Position numbers and translations under genes: made by a program
The notes under the pieces: generated by a model
Databases searched by the model: none
What the model saw: the letters and a program-made list of their open reading frames with translations, nothing else
What the model was told of the DNA's origin: nothing
In this document: one piece after another, positions 1 through 7,091 of the stretch
Layout: every line of letters begins with the position of its first letter
Position numbering within the stretch: the first letter of the stretch is position 1
Assembly (NCBI GenBank): GCA_002451015.1
Contig: DKBB01000365.1
Coordinates: 1-15,211, forward strand
Reading direction: 5' to 3'
DNA length: 15,211 nt
From: Acidobacteria bacterium UBA6911
Lineage (GTDB): Bacteria; Acidobacteriota; UBA6911

Positions 1-564
1 GACATCCTGCAAGACGCGAATGCGGTCCGCACCCTGCACCGGGCCTATGAAGCCCGCCTGCACGAAGGCCGTTACGAAGAGGTCCTCGCCCTGTTCGCCG
101 GCAATGCGGAAGTGGTTTACAACGGCGGCCTTTTCAAGGGTCAAAAGGGCCTCCGCCGCCTGTATTGCGACCTGTTCCGGCCGGGCATGACCGGAAAGAA
201 GATCGAACCGGCGCCCGGTTTCGAGCCCGAGGCCGTGGATACCGTGGAGATTGCCGGAGACGGCAAAACCGCCACAGGCAGCTTCCCCTATTCCATCCAG
301 GCCGGGACGCCCATGCAGGACGAATCTTCGCTGGTTGAAATGGCCCGACTGCAGGGCGAAGGCATCCTGAAATGGTGGGAAAGCGGGACGTATAAAGTCA
401 CCTATGTAAAAGCGGGCAAAGACTGGAAGATCCGGATGCTCGAGTACCGGGCTGCATCGAAGGCCGACTACCGGCCGGGCCGGTCTCATGCCAAGGCGAT
501 CGACATTCCAGCTTTTGCAATAACCTATCCCGCCGATCCGGCCGGCCCCGACAAGCTCGTTTAA
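1..564 (+). CDS. NTF2/SnoaL-like domain protein (5' end outside window)
   Basis: The reading frame is open from base 1 to a TAA at 562-564, giving 187 visible residues; the true start lies upstream. The visible start, DILQDANAVRTLHRAYEARL, followed by GRYEEVLALFAGNAEVVYNGG and FKGQKGLRRLY, is the usual opening helix and strand pattern of SnoaL-like/NTF2-fold proteins: a helix, an LFA-x-A-x-V strand, then a G-x-x-G-LRRLY helix. The later GDGKTATGSF strand and YKVTYVKAGKDWKIRMLEYR hairpin complete the cone-shaped barrel. Members are small enzymes (polyketide cyclases, isomerases, dehydratases) or ligand-binding proteins. No substrate can be read from the sequence, and this one has a longer C-terminal tail than a minimal domain. 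It converges on the esterase gene, with terminator hairpins between. The fold assignment is fairly safe; the function is unknown. Confidence 0.75.
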   Translation, partial: DILQDANAVRTLHRAYEARLHEGRYEEVLALFAGNAEVVYNGGLFKGQKGLRRLYCDLFRPGMTGKKIEPAPGFEPEAVDTVEIAGDGKTATGSFPYSIQAGTPMQDESSLVEMARLQGEGILKWWESGTYKVTYVKAGKDWKIRMLEYRAASKADYRPGRSHAKAIDIPAFAITYPADPAGPDKLV

Positions 565-590
565 ATCGGGAACGGAACATGTTAAACCAA

Positions 591-624
591 AGAAGCCCTG
601 AAAAAATTTTCAGGGTTTCTTTTT
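591..624 (+). terminator. Rho-independent terminator of the NTF2-like gene
   Basis: The arms 591-604 and 607-620 pair along 14 positions with one G-T wobble (core CCCTGAAAA / TTTTCAGGG). The right arm ends in TTTCT and a short TTTTC run follows, as in intrinsic terminators. It begins 26 bases after the TAA. The minus-strand transcript leaves the stem into CTTCTTTGG, so weak termination of the convergent esterase gene is also possible. Confidence 0.8.
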
Positions 625-654
625 CGGAGTGCGGCAGCAAGCTGCCGCACTCCG
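625..654. repeat. Perfect 14-bp inverted repeat between convergent genes
   Basis: Bases 625-638 (CGGAGTGCGGCAGC) are the exact reverse complement of 641-654, leaving AA at the centre; as RNA this would be a 13-bp stem with a CAAG loop. It starts right after the T run of the preceding terminator and has no T tract of its own. It may be a second, insulating hairpin for both convergent transcripts, or a copy of a dispersed REP-like palindrome. Only one copy is seen here. Confidence 0.75.
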
Positions 655-698
655 AATTATGTTAGATAAGGAAATAATAGGGTATTCTATTATAGAAT

Positions 699-2669
699 TC
701 ACTCACCGTGCAGGTGCAGCTCGAATGAACTGACAGGCAAACCGTTCACAGCCTTGAGCTCACACTGCCCCCCATCCGACCAGCAGTAACGCAGTCTGCC
801 GGCGTTCTCCAGGGCGTCCAGACTTATTTTAATCCGGCTGCCGGTTTGACTTGCCCGTGTAAATACACATGTGCCTCCCGAATCGGGGCACAGGCTGAAT
901 CCGGTCACTTCCTTTTCCACGTCACTTATTTGAATCGGAGGCGAAAAGTCCAGAGCGATGGTGTCTGTTTCCATACTCACAATGGCCGGCACTACACCGT
1001 CCGGTACGCCGCTTCCCTGCAGGGCCTGCGCCACCCGGGCCGCGCGCACACCCACAATCCATTTTTGTCTCGGATGAATATCGATATCATCGCCGACATC
1101 GTGTGTAACGACCAGGCCTACCCGCGCATCCTGCTGGGCAACCTGTTGCTGCGCATTGCGCAACGTTGCCCAGCCCGATTCCACCGGAGTCGAAGCGATT
1201 GTTCCATAATTCGGCAGTTGCACAACGATAAAGGGTAGTTTCCGGTCGAAATGCCGGCGCCAGTCATCGACCAGTGCCGAGAGCAATGCCCGATAGGTAT
1301 GGCTGGACTCGGCATTGGATTCCCCTTGGTACCAGAGTACTCCCTGCGGTTTCAGAGGCTCGAGGGGCGAAATCATGCCGTTGAACATGCCGGTAATGCC
1401 GGACACGCTTTCCCAGGGACTGCGGGGCGGGTGCCCGGTTTCCGGCGGTATGAAGCGGTAGCGCCAGCCGGCGCCGAGGGGCAGAAATTCCCCGCCGTCA
1501 AACTTCAGGCCGACCTCTTCAACCGGCCCCAGCATGCCGCCCACATCCCAGGTATTGAGGACATTCACGGTAATCTGATTGGTGCCATCCTGCAGCACGC
1601 CGGCAGCGAGCGGATATTCGCGCCGGGTCCCGTATCCGAAAGTATTGTTGACGAACTTTCCATTGATCCAGGTGGAGTCGACTTCATCAATTTTTCCCAG
1701 TACAAAAGTCGTTCCCTTCCCTGCCTGCTCCGCATTCAGTTCGAAACTCCTGGAAAACCAGACGATGCCATGGTGGTTTTTGAGACGCTCATCCGGATAG
1801 GTCTTCCAGTTCCGCAGAGGCGCTTCACGCCAGTCCGCGCTCCTGTCCAGCACGCCCTGCTCCCAGACCGCGCCCTGGTCCGAACTGGACTGCCACCATT
1901 GGATCCAGTCATCAGCGAATGCAAGCTCCGCCTCCCTTCGATCGTTCCTGTACTGCCGCAACTGATTCACCTTCCGGTCATAGCCCGCTACCTCGCCAAG
2001 GCCCTGTTCGCTGATCCAGGCCTCAATGGCCGAACCGCCCCAGGAAGCGTTGATCAATCCGACGGGGATGCCTTCCTCCTCGATCATCTTTCGGGCAAAG
2101 AAATAACACACGGCGGAAAAGCGGCCGACACTTTCATCCGTGGCGGCTTGCCATTCAGTCGGCTCAATGAATTCCTCCCTTGCATCCAGTTCGGCGCGCA
2201 TGGGGACCGAAAACAGCCGGATGGCCGGATGGCCCTGGTTATAGGCTTCCGGCTGGTCTGTGGACGCCGCCACGGGATAGGCCATATTGGACTGCCCGGA
2301 ACATAACCAGATATTTCCTGCCAGGACGTTATCCAGCACAGTCTCCTCTCCGATGTTGTTGCGCAGCGTGAGCCGGTAAGGACCTCCGGCTGACAAGGGT
2401 GCTATTTCCGTTTGCCACTGCCCGGCTGCATCGCTTCTGAAACTGTACCGGGCGGCATCCACTTCAAGCGTAAGTGCGCTATCCGGGGCCGCATAACCAC
2501 TAAGGGTAAGAGGTCTGCCATGGGGCAGCACCATGTTGCTGCCAAACACAGTCCTGAAGCTGGGGGTTTGTGCTTGAGTATTCGGTTGCATGACCAGTAA
2601 CAGAGGAACCGTCAGCCATATCGGTCGGATTGATGAAAAGAAAATCCCAACTCTTTTTCTGGACAGCAT
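699..2669 (-). CDS. Sialate O-acetylesterase-family carbohydrate esterase (SASA domain), exported
   Basis: This 656-aa protein resembles 9-O-acetylesterases that remove acetyl groups from sialic acids or other glycans. A signal peptide covers about residues 1-34 (cut near NTQA-QTPSF). The SGDN-type catalytic signature follows: CSGQSNM at 123-129 (nucleophile Ser127), the WGGSAIEAW block at 210-218, WYQGESN at 446-452, and DIDIHP at 528-533 supplying the Asp/His pair. Residues about 300-375 (VWFSRSFEL, then WINGKFVNN) look like the galactose-binding jelly-roll insertion found in the long SASA proteins. Length and domain order are normal and no catalytic residue is missing. The ATG at 2669 has GAGAGG 7 bases upstream. 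The gene stands alone on its strand, ahead of a 970-bp non-coding stretch. The acetylated substrate (sialic acid, xylan or another polymer) cannot be told apart here. Confidence 0.92.
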   Translation of the reverse strand: MLSRKRVGIFFSSIRPIWLTVPLLLVMQPNTQAQTPSFRTVFGSNMVLPHGRPLTLSGYAAPDSALTLEVDAARYSFRSDAAGQWQTEIAPLSAGGPYRLTLRNNIGEETVLDNVLAGNIWLCSGQSNMAYPVAASTDQPEAYNQGHPAIRLFSVPMRAELDAREEFIEPTEWQAATDESVGRFSAVCYFFARKMIEEEGIPVGLINASWGGSAIEAWISEQGLGEVAGYDRKVNQLRQYRNDRREAELAFADDWIQWWQSSSDQGAVWEQGVLDRSADWREAPLRNWKTYPDERLKNHHGIVWFSRSFELNAEQAGKGTTFVLGKIDEVDSTWINGKFVNNTFGYGTRREYPLAAGVLQDGTNQITVNVLNTWDVGGMLGPVEEVGLKFDGGEFLPLGAGWRYRFIPPETGHPPRSPWESVSGITGMFNGMISPLEPLKPQGVLWYQGESNAESSHTYRALLSALVDDWRRHFDRKLPFIVVQLPNYGTIASTPVESGWATLRNAQQQVAQQDARVGLVVTHDVGDDIDIHPRQKWIVGVRAARVAQALQGSGVPDGVVPAIVSMETDTIALDFSPPIQISDVEKEVTGFSLCPDSGGTCVFTRASQTGSRIKISLDALENAGRLRYCWSDGGQCELKAVNGLPVSSFELHLHGE

Positions 2670-2957
2670 TGGATCGCCTCTCGGTGTTATTTAAGTCCGG
2701 TCGCCATAGCGGGAAATTGCTCTTTCCTAAATACAGGCATGCAGGATGACGAATCGATCAAATGTCCGGGGAAATGGCGGCACCATTATGGTCCTTTTTA
2801 TAAACGGGTGGGTTACAGACATCTCTTTTCAAGGTCCTTTTCATTGAATCATTATGCCGGGCATCTGTATTTCGTTTAAATGTCTATAACCCGCAATTCT
2901 CAGGAGGTTCCGGTCGCTTCGCTTACACGAAAAGGTGCAGAGTGCCGTGGATACAAG

Positions 2958-3248
2958 GTGCGCGACCGAAAACCCCGCAGGCGTACTTGTACAGTACGTC
3001 GAGGAGTCTGGGGTGAGCACGCCCAAGTTATGCCTTGCATAAATTGGGTACGCAGTAGACATGGTGCTCTGTGCCTCCGCAGCAGAAGCTTTGTGAGAAA
3101 TGCGGGTCAAAGCAGCGATCTAATACACGCGGTAGTATAGCATAAACATATTTGGCATCTACGCTTCGTTTCTCTTCTCGAATGGGCATTCCTAAAGGGT
3201 GTAAAGAAGTGGGAAAGTCTCGAGAAGTGCCGGTCCGGTTCAACCCTT
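2958..3248 (+). ncRNA. Candidate structured RNA, possibly a truncated group II intron 5' region
   Basis: The segment opens with GTGCG (2958-2962), matching the GUGYG 5' consensus of group II introns. Successive stems follow: ACCCC 2972-2976 with GGGGT 3010-3014; inside it GCGTACT 2981-2987 with AGTACGT 2993-2999; CCCAA-g-TTATGC 3022-3033 with GCATAA-a-TTGGG 3037-3048 (11 pairs, one mismatch, CTT loop); a bulged stem 3129-3141 with 3155-3164; and CTTCTCGA 3174-3181 with TCGAGAAG 3220-3227. AAGGGT (3195-3200) can also pair with ACCCTT (3243-3248). No domain V hairpin (RAGC to GGTTC) and no reverse-transcriptase frame were found, so an intact intron is excluded. It could be an intron remnant, another structured RNA, or a long leader. 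The strand and both ends are provisional. Confidence 0.4.
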
Positions 3249-3517
3249 CCATATTTGCCCGTCTACACTTTCATTGACGACCGCGCACCGGCCTGGCTGT
3301 GCAGGGAGGCAGTACGAAGATATTTGCCCGCATCGGATTCCTGATGTTGTTTGAGTAACATCGAATCACCGTAGGCGGAATCGTCGGAATGGGAAGCCGG
3401 GTGGAATGAAATGCGGCTGATGTTTCAAGTCGATCTTGGCGCGCTGTTCCAAAATCCGCTGCTCGCAGCGGTCTGCTACAACGCGGTAAAAGTGTTTCAG
3501 ACACCGTATTTTGTTTC

Positions 3518-3560
3518 CAATAGGTTTTTAAATACAGCTGGTGTAAAATTTCACCTATTG
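3518..3560 (+). promoter_or_regulatory. 8-bp inverted repeat upstream of the coiled-coil gene
   Basis: CAATAGGT (3518-3525) and ACCTATTG (3553-3560) are exact reverse complements 27 bases apart. An AT-rich spacer between them includes TAAAAT (3544-3549), a possible -10 element, but no good -35 lies at the right distance. The second arm ends 83 bases before the ATG at 3644. It could be a regulator site or a leader-RNA hairpin; the sequence does not decide. Confidence 0.35.
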
Positions 3561-3643
3561 TCCATAACCACCGGGATTGCCCTGAAAAACAGGATAGAAT
3601 AATCCGGTCCGGGTGGATTGGACCAACACAAGGAGCGTTAAAA

Positions 3644-4369
3644 ATGGCAGTTAGGGTGAAGCTTTTATTTTTAGCCTGTCTCATGATGATACCCTTCCCA
3701 TTAATGGCCCAGGACGAGGGGGAGGAAGCAAACAAGTTTTACGAGGAATTGATCCGTCAACCCATTGTGCCCCAGCGTGAAACGGAAACCATCCAGGCCG
3801 ATCTGGATACGGCCAAAACGCAGCTAGAGGAAGTTGACAAGACTATCGCTGATGCGAATACGAGGGTTCAGGAAGCCGATGGCTGGATTTCCACGCAGAA
3901 AAAGGAAATAAATGATCTGAAACCGAAGATAGATGCCGCCAAAAAGGAAAAGCGCGAAACCGACAAACTGGCGCTGGAAGCGCAGAAAAAGCAATTGGAA
4001 CTGGTAGCCGACTATCTCAAGAAAACCAAAGATGTCCGCAACAGCGAACAGGACCTGGCCAAATCACAGAAAGACCTGTTGACCACAAGAATCAAGGTCT
4101 ACGAAGCCGAACTGAAGCTGCGCCAAAAAGGGGAGGCCCTCAGAGGTGCGTCCCCTACCGATCCGAACATTTCCGGTCTGGCGCTGGAAGCGACTCAAGC
4201 GGCCGAAAATGCTCTTTCCCTGATGAAGACCATGGCGGAAAAGAGTGCCAATGTTTCCGGACGCATGACGAAGGTAGCGGAAAAGCGGTTGGCCCTCGTA
4301 CAGGCTCGAAACAAACTCGTTACCGAGGATCGGGTCCGGAGAGCCCTGGCGCAGGAAAAAGCTGAATAA
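3644..4369 (+). CDS. Exported coiled-coil periplasmic protein of unknown function
   Basis: The protein has 241 residues. A signal peptide with a hydrophobic core LLFLACLMMIPFPL is cut after MAQ (about residue 23). From about residue 45 to 140 it is almost pure charged heptad-like helix (for example DLDTAKTQLEEVDKTIADA and KKEKRETDKLALEAQKKQ), rich in K, E, D, Q and A, without Cys or Trp-rich motifs. A short break with PTDPN near residue 172 is followed by a second helical stretch to the C-terminus. This suggests an elongated periplasmic dimer or a spacer along peptidoglycan; I do not recognise a named family. The start is set by AAGGAG at 3630-3635, 8 bases before the ATG. It heads a same-strand group with two Spy-like proteins and an outer-membrane channel, so an envelope-support role is inferred from context only. 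Confidence 0.8.
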   Translation: MAVRVKLLFLACLMMIPFPLMAQDEGEEANKFYEELIRQPIVPQRETETIQADLDTAKTQLEEVDKTIADANTRVQEADGWISTQKKEINDLKPKIDAAKKEKRETDKLALEAQKKQLELVADYLKKTKDVRNSEQDLAKSQKDLLTTRIKVYEAELKLRQKGEALRGASPTDPNISGLALEATQAAENALSLMKTMAEKSANVSGRMTKVAEKRLALVQARNKLVTEDRVRRALAQEKAE

Positions 4370-4666
4370 AAAAGGTATTCGTCGACTGAAAACCATGCCG
4401 GGCAAAAATAGCAGCCTGTTTCCCTGCCGCAGTCCGAAGTAATACTGGGATTGATATTCCGGTTCGGTTTATGAATACAATATCATGGTGAGCAGCAGCG
4501 GGGCTTCCTGGTATAAACTATTATGGAGAATCAGGATTTCCTCCCTAATTAAATAGGGGATTCCTGAAAGAGTCCTGTTATTTCCAGGACACAATAACGA
4601 TAGAACTTCCGATCCATGTGGAAGTCTTGGGATTCCAACAGCAGGTCAGAAAAAGGAAGAGAAATT
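4370..4666 (+). other. Long intergenic leader with hairpins and a weak promoter candidate
   Basis: This 297-bp gap has no coding frame of interest. TTGATA (4451-4456) and TACAAT (4476-4481) resemble sigma-70 boxes but are 19 bases apart, so the promoter call is weak. A 35-base imperfect hairpin spans 4532-4566 (outer CAGGA/TCCTG, inner CCCTA/TAGGG around ATTAAA), and a small stem GTCCTG/CAGGAC follows at 4572-4590. Neither is followed by a T run. They may shape the 5' leader of the next gene. No terminator for the upstream gene was found. Confidence 0.35.
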
Positions 4667-5158
4667 ATGAAACGTATTGGAGTTTTAGTAGCGATCACGG
4701 TTGCCCTCAGTTTTATCGTTTCTACGGGTCGGGCACAAGACCAGGTATCCAGCGACGAACAGGTCCAGGCGTATATCGAAATGATCCGGAAGGACATCCG
4801 TACTGACAGGAATACGATTGTCGACCAGGCCATGAATCTTGAGCCTGCAGACAAAGCCAAATTCTGGTTCGTTTATGATAAATACGCTCAAGAGATAAAA
4901 GGCATTTGGGATCAAAGAGTGGCCAATATCCTGAAGTATGCGGAAAACTTCGAAAAAATGACCGATGCAACAGCCGATGAGCTGGCAACCAAGGCCATCG
5001 ACCTTCGGACCAAGGAGTTGGCGATCCTGAAGAAATACTATGGCGAGATGAAAAAAGACCTCGGTCCGCGGGTCGCCGGGCGCTTTTACCAGGTTGAAAC
5101 AATGCTTGGAAATGTTATCGGCCTCCAAATCAGCGCCCAAATTCCTCTTGTTGAGTAA
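4667..5158 (+). CDS. Small exported helical protein, Spy/CpxP-like (paralog 1)
   Basis: The 163-residue product has a signal peptide at residues 1-24 (STGRAQ). The mature part is all-helical and charged. A core FWFVYDKYAQEIKGIWDQR (66-84), a middle stretch with YAENFEKMTDATADELATKA (91-110) and a C-terminal block with KKYYGEM (122-128) and RFYQVETMLGNVIGLQISAQ (139-158) match the layout of small periplasmic proteins distantly like Spy/CpxP (LTxxQ superfamily), which act as stress chaperones or metal-binding sensors. The LTxxQ motif itself is not evident, so the link is structural inference. The ATG at 4667 is preferred over an in-frame ATG at 4616 because AGGA (4654-4657) sits 9 bases upstream and the signal peptide begins there. 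The next gene on this strand is a clear paralog. The exact role is unknown. Confidence 0.82.
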   Translation: MKRIGVLVAITVALSFIVSTGRAQDQVSSDEQVQAYIEMIRKDIRTDRNTIVDQAMNLEPADKAKFWFVYDKYAQEIKGIWDQRVANILKYAENFEKMTDATADELATKAIDLRTKELAILKKYYGEMKKDLGPRVAGRFYQVETMLGNVIGLQISAQIPLVE

Positions 5159-5186
5159 GGGTCTGCCGGGTCTTCAATCCGCTCAA

Positions 5187-5223
5187 GCATGAGGGGGAAA
5201 CAAAGCATAAGCCCCCCTCATGC
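5187..5223. terminator. GC-rich 11-bp stem-loop in the gap between the Spy-like paralogs
   Basis: GCATGAGGGGG (5187-5197) pairs perfectly with CCCCCTCATGC (5213-5223) around a 15-base loop, 29 bases after the stop of the first paralog. AAAAATAA follows rather than a T run, so it is not a standard intrinsic terminator on the plus strand. It may attenuate or stabilise the transcript, setting the ratio of the two paralogs. The hairpin is certain as sequence; its function is inferred. Confidence 0.4.
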
Positions 5224-5362
5224 AAAAATAATCCGGTTTCCAGCGCATCCATGAGAAAAGGAGAGAATCGGCGCGTGAAAACGACCGGAAACGGGAATCA
5301 GTGTTCAGACCCAGTGATATCATTTGCAGAGTATAAATACCTGCCCCGGAAGGATCTTAAAT

Positions 5363-5875
5363 ATGAAATCAATACACCTCCACAGCATCATGATCGGCTG
5401 CCTGATCCTTTTTGCCCATGCAGCGATCAAAAGTGCACCGGCCGCATTCGCCCAAACGCTGGAAGACGATCTCAGCGAATTTGTACAGCTTTCGGCATCC
5501 GATATCCGGAATCTGACCAAGAACATCGTAAGCGGCGTAATGGATTTCACGGAAGAGGAAGGAAATGCGTTCTGGCCGGTCTATGAAAAATATGAAACGG
5601 AATACGATAAAATCTCCGACCGGATGCAGGCCGTAATCGAAGACTATCAGGCTAATCGCGACACGATGAACGACAAAAAGGCGAAAGAATTGGCTGAAAG
5701 CACGTTCAGCATAGATGAAGAAAAAATTCGCCTCCAGGAAAAATACTACAAGGAATTTTGCGAAGTCATTGCTCCAAAACGGGCAACTCAATTATTTCAG
5801 GTCCTGCGGCGCATCGACCTGTTGATAAACCTGAAGATTGCCGCCACCCTGCCCATTATCGGGGAAGACTGGTAG
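5363..5875 (+). CDS. Small exported helical protein, Spy/CpxP-like (paralog 2)
   Basis: The 170-residue product has a signal peptide of about 31 residues (cut near AAFAQ-TLEDD), then a helical domain parallel to its upstream neighbour. AFWPVYEKYETEYDKISDR (69-87) aligns with the first paralog's FWFVYDKY block, MNDKKAKELAESTF (102-115) with its MTDATADELATKA block, QEKYYKEF (125-132) with KKYYGEM, and LFQVLRRIDLLINLKIAATL (144-163) with the C-terminal helix ending at Pro-(I/L). The conserved F-W-x-V-Y-x-K-Y and K-Y-Y motifs define the family here. The ATG at 5363 has AAGGA (5350-5354) 8 bases upstream; the in-frame upstream ATG at 5324 lacks this and would distort the signal peptide. A duplication followed by divergence is evident. 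It probably acts in the periplasm as a chaperone or sensor-type protein; ligand and partner are unknown. Confidence 0.82.
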   Translation: MKSIHLHSIMIGCLILFAHAAIKSAPAAFAQTLEDDLSEFVQLSASDIRNLTKNIVSGVMDFTEEEGNAFWPVYEKYETEYDKISDRMQAVIEDYQANRDTMNDKKAKELAESTFSIDEEKIRLQEKYYKEFCEVIAPKRATQLFQVLRRIDLLINLKIAATLPIIGEDW

Positions 5876-6039
5876 ATAACGGAACCTTCCGTCGCGTCCG
5901 CTGTTCTTCAAGAGGCGTTTCAGTGTTCCGTACATGCGGGATATGGAGCCGCCCAGGCCAGCCTGTTAGAATTATGAAATACACGAGTGCTTACTAATTT
6001 TTCAAAAAGTGTCCATTTCCGAAAGGATGCCCCGTCACC

Positions 6040-7056
6040 ATGAAAAAGATACTGTACCTCATCTTTACACACATTATGCTCCTGACAATCAGCACAGGAC
6101 TTTACGCACAGGGGCACTTCGCACCCGGCGTGGCCAACATCCGCGACTACACGATGCCGGAGCCCGGATTCTACGGAGTCCTCTATAACTACGCGTACAC
6201 GACCGACAGGCTCAACGACGACAATGGAAACAAGATCAGCTCAATAACCATCAATCCTGGCCCGGGAGAGGGTATCACGCTGAACATAAATGTGAATGTA
6301 GATATGTACGCCCTTGCGCCCACCTTTATATGGGTTTCAAACTGGAAGTTTGCTGGAGCTCGCTACGGTGCCTTCATTTCCCCGACCTTTTCCAATGCAA
6401 GGCTCCGTATGGGCCGGGACACCATCGGCGGGGAAAGCATCAGCACCGAAAAGGGTCAGTTCGCTCCGGGAGATCTCTACGTACAGCCGCTCTGGCTGGG
6501 TTGGGGGGGCAAACATTGGGATGTCGCCGCGGGTTACGGATTTTACGCGCCGGTGGGAAAATATGATGTCCGGACCATTGACATACCGAACTACGGTCCA
6601 ATAAAAATAGCCGCCGCAGACAACATCGGGCTTGGATTCTGGACCCACCAGGTGCAGGGCTCCCTTTCCCTGTACCCATGGGAGAACAAGGCCATGGCGG
6701 TAAGCAACACCCTGACCTACGAAATCAACAGCGAGCAAAGGGAGTTCAACTATACGCCGGGATCCTACCTGACATGGAACTGGGGGCTCAGCCAGTACCT
6801 GCCTCTGACCAAAAGCCAGAATTTAATGCTGGAAGCCGGCCCCGCCGGATACAGCCAGTGGCAGGTGTCGGACGACACGGGCAGCGATGTGCGGAATCCC
6901 GGCGTGCGCGGCCAGGCCCACGCCGCAGGAGTTCAAGCGGGATTGGCTTACGTCCCGTGGGATTTTTCGGTGAACTTTCGGTACCTCAACGAGTTCTCGA
7001 CAAAGAACCGCTTTGAAGGGGAATCCTATGGACTGAACATCGCGAAGAAGTTCTGA
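6040..7056 (+). CDS. Outer-membrane channel, SphA/MetA-pathway phenol degradation-like transporter
   Basis: The 338-residue protein has a signal peptide of 24 residues (GLYAQ). The mature N-terminus, with GHFAPGVANIRDYTMPEPGF, and the following alternation of aromatic and small residues are typical of the outer-membrane barrel family named after the MetA pathway of phenol degradation. Recognisable segments are YALAPTFIWVSNWKFAGARY, GDLYVQPLWLGWGGKHWDVA and GYGFYAPVGKYD, and the chain ends in a C-terminal Phe (LNIAKKF), the usual signal for barrel assembly by BAM. Such proteins are thought to let hydrophobic or aromatic compounds cross the outer membrane; the substrate is not readable. GAAAGGA (6021-6027) lies 12 bases before the ATG, slightly long. 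It ends the plus-strand group, and its stop is only 35 bases from the stop of the convergent alginate-export-like gene, with no clear terminator between. Confidence 0.88.
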   Translation: MKKILYLIFTHIMLLTISTGLYAQGHFAPGVANIRDYTMPEPGFYGVLYNYAYTTDRLNDDNGNKISSITINPGPGEGITLNINVNVDMYALAPTFIWVSNWKFAGARYGAFISPTFSNARLRMGRDTIGGESISTEKGQFAPGDLYVQPLWLGWGGKHWDVAAGYGFYAPVGKYDVRTIDIPNYGPIKIAAADNIGLGFWTHQVQGSLSLYPWENKAMAVSNTLTYEINSEQREFNYTPGSYLTWNWGLSQYLPLTKSQNLMLEAGPAGYSQWQVSDDTGSDVRNPGVRGQAHAAGVQAGLAYVPWDFSVNFRYLNEFSTKNRFEGESYGLNIAKKF

Positions 7057-7091
7057 ACTCCGTAATCCCGAGTCAAACAGGTACCGCCGGC

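Larger units (their letters stand above)
2670..3643. other. 970-bp stretch without a convincing gene
   Basis: This gap separates two divergent genes and should hold the promoters of both. Short open frames exist on both strands (for example 2880-3140 + and 3271-3735 -), but none has a ribosome-binding site, a recognisable protein pattern or a signal peptide. What is visible: a run of RNA-like stems at 2958-3248 (listed separately); a 6-bp hairpin GATGTT/AACATC at 3343-3362; a CCGCTG-CTCG-CAGCGG hairpin at 3456-3471; and the inverted repeat at 3518-3560. No clear -35/-10 pair could be chosen for either neighbouring gene. Confidence 0.6.

Noticed and set aside
1251..2306. 351-codon open frame on the plus strand
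   Set aside because: It lies wholly antisense to the esterase gene, whose catalytic motifs are clear; the translation is Pro/Arg/Gly-rich and matches no family pattern.
2880..3140. 86-codon plus-strand open frame over the structured segment
   Set aside because: Arg/Cys-rich translation without family resemblance; the base-paired stems explain the sequence better than coding does.
3208..3241. Possible group II intron domain V ending in GGTTC
   Set aside because: The 34-base window lacks the RAGC 5' strand and cannot fold into the domain V hairpin.
3228..3252. tRNA-like T-loop (GGTTCAACC)
   Set aside because: No matching T-stem, acceptor stem or anticodon arm upstream.
3271..3735. 154-codon minus-strand open frame in the large gap
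   Set aside because: It runs into the coiled-coil gene in antisense, has no ribosome-binding site, and its composition is not protein-like.
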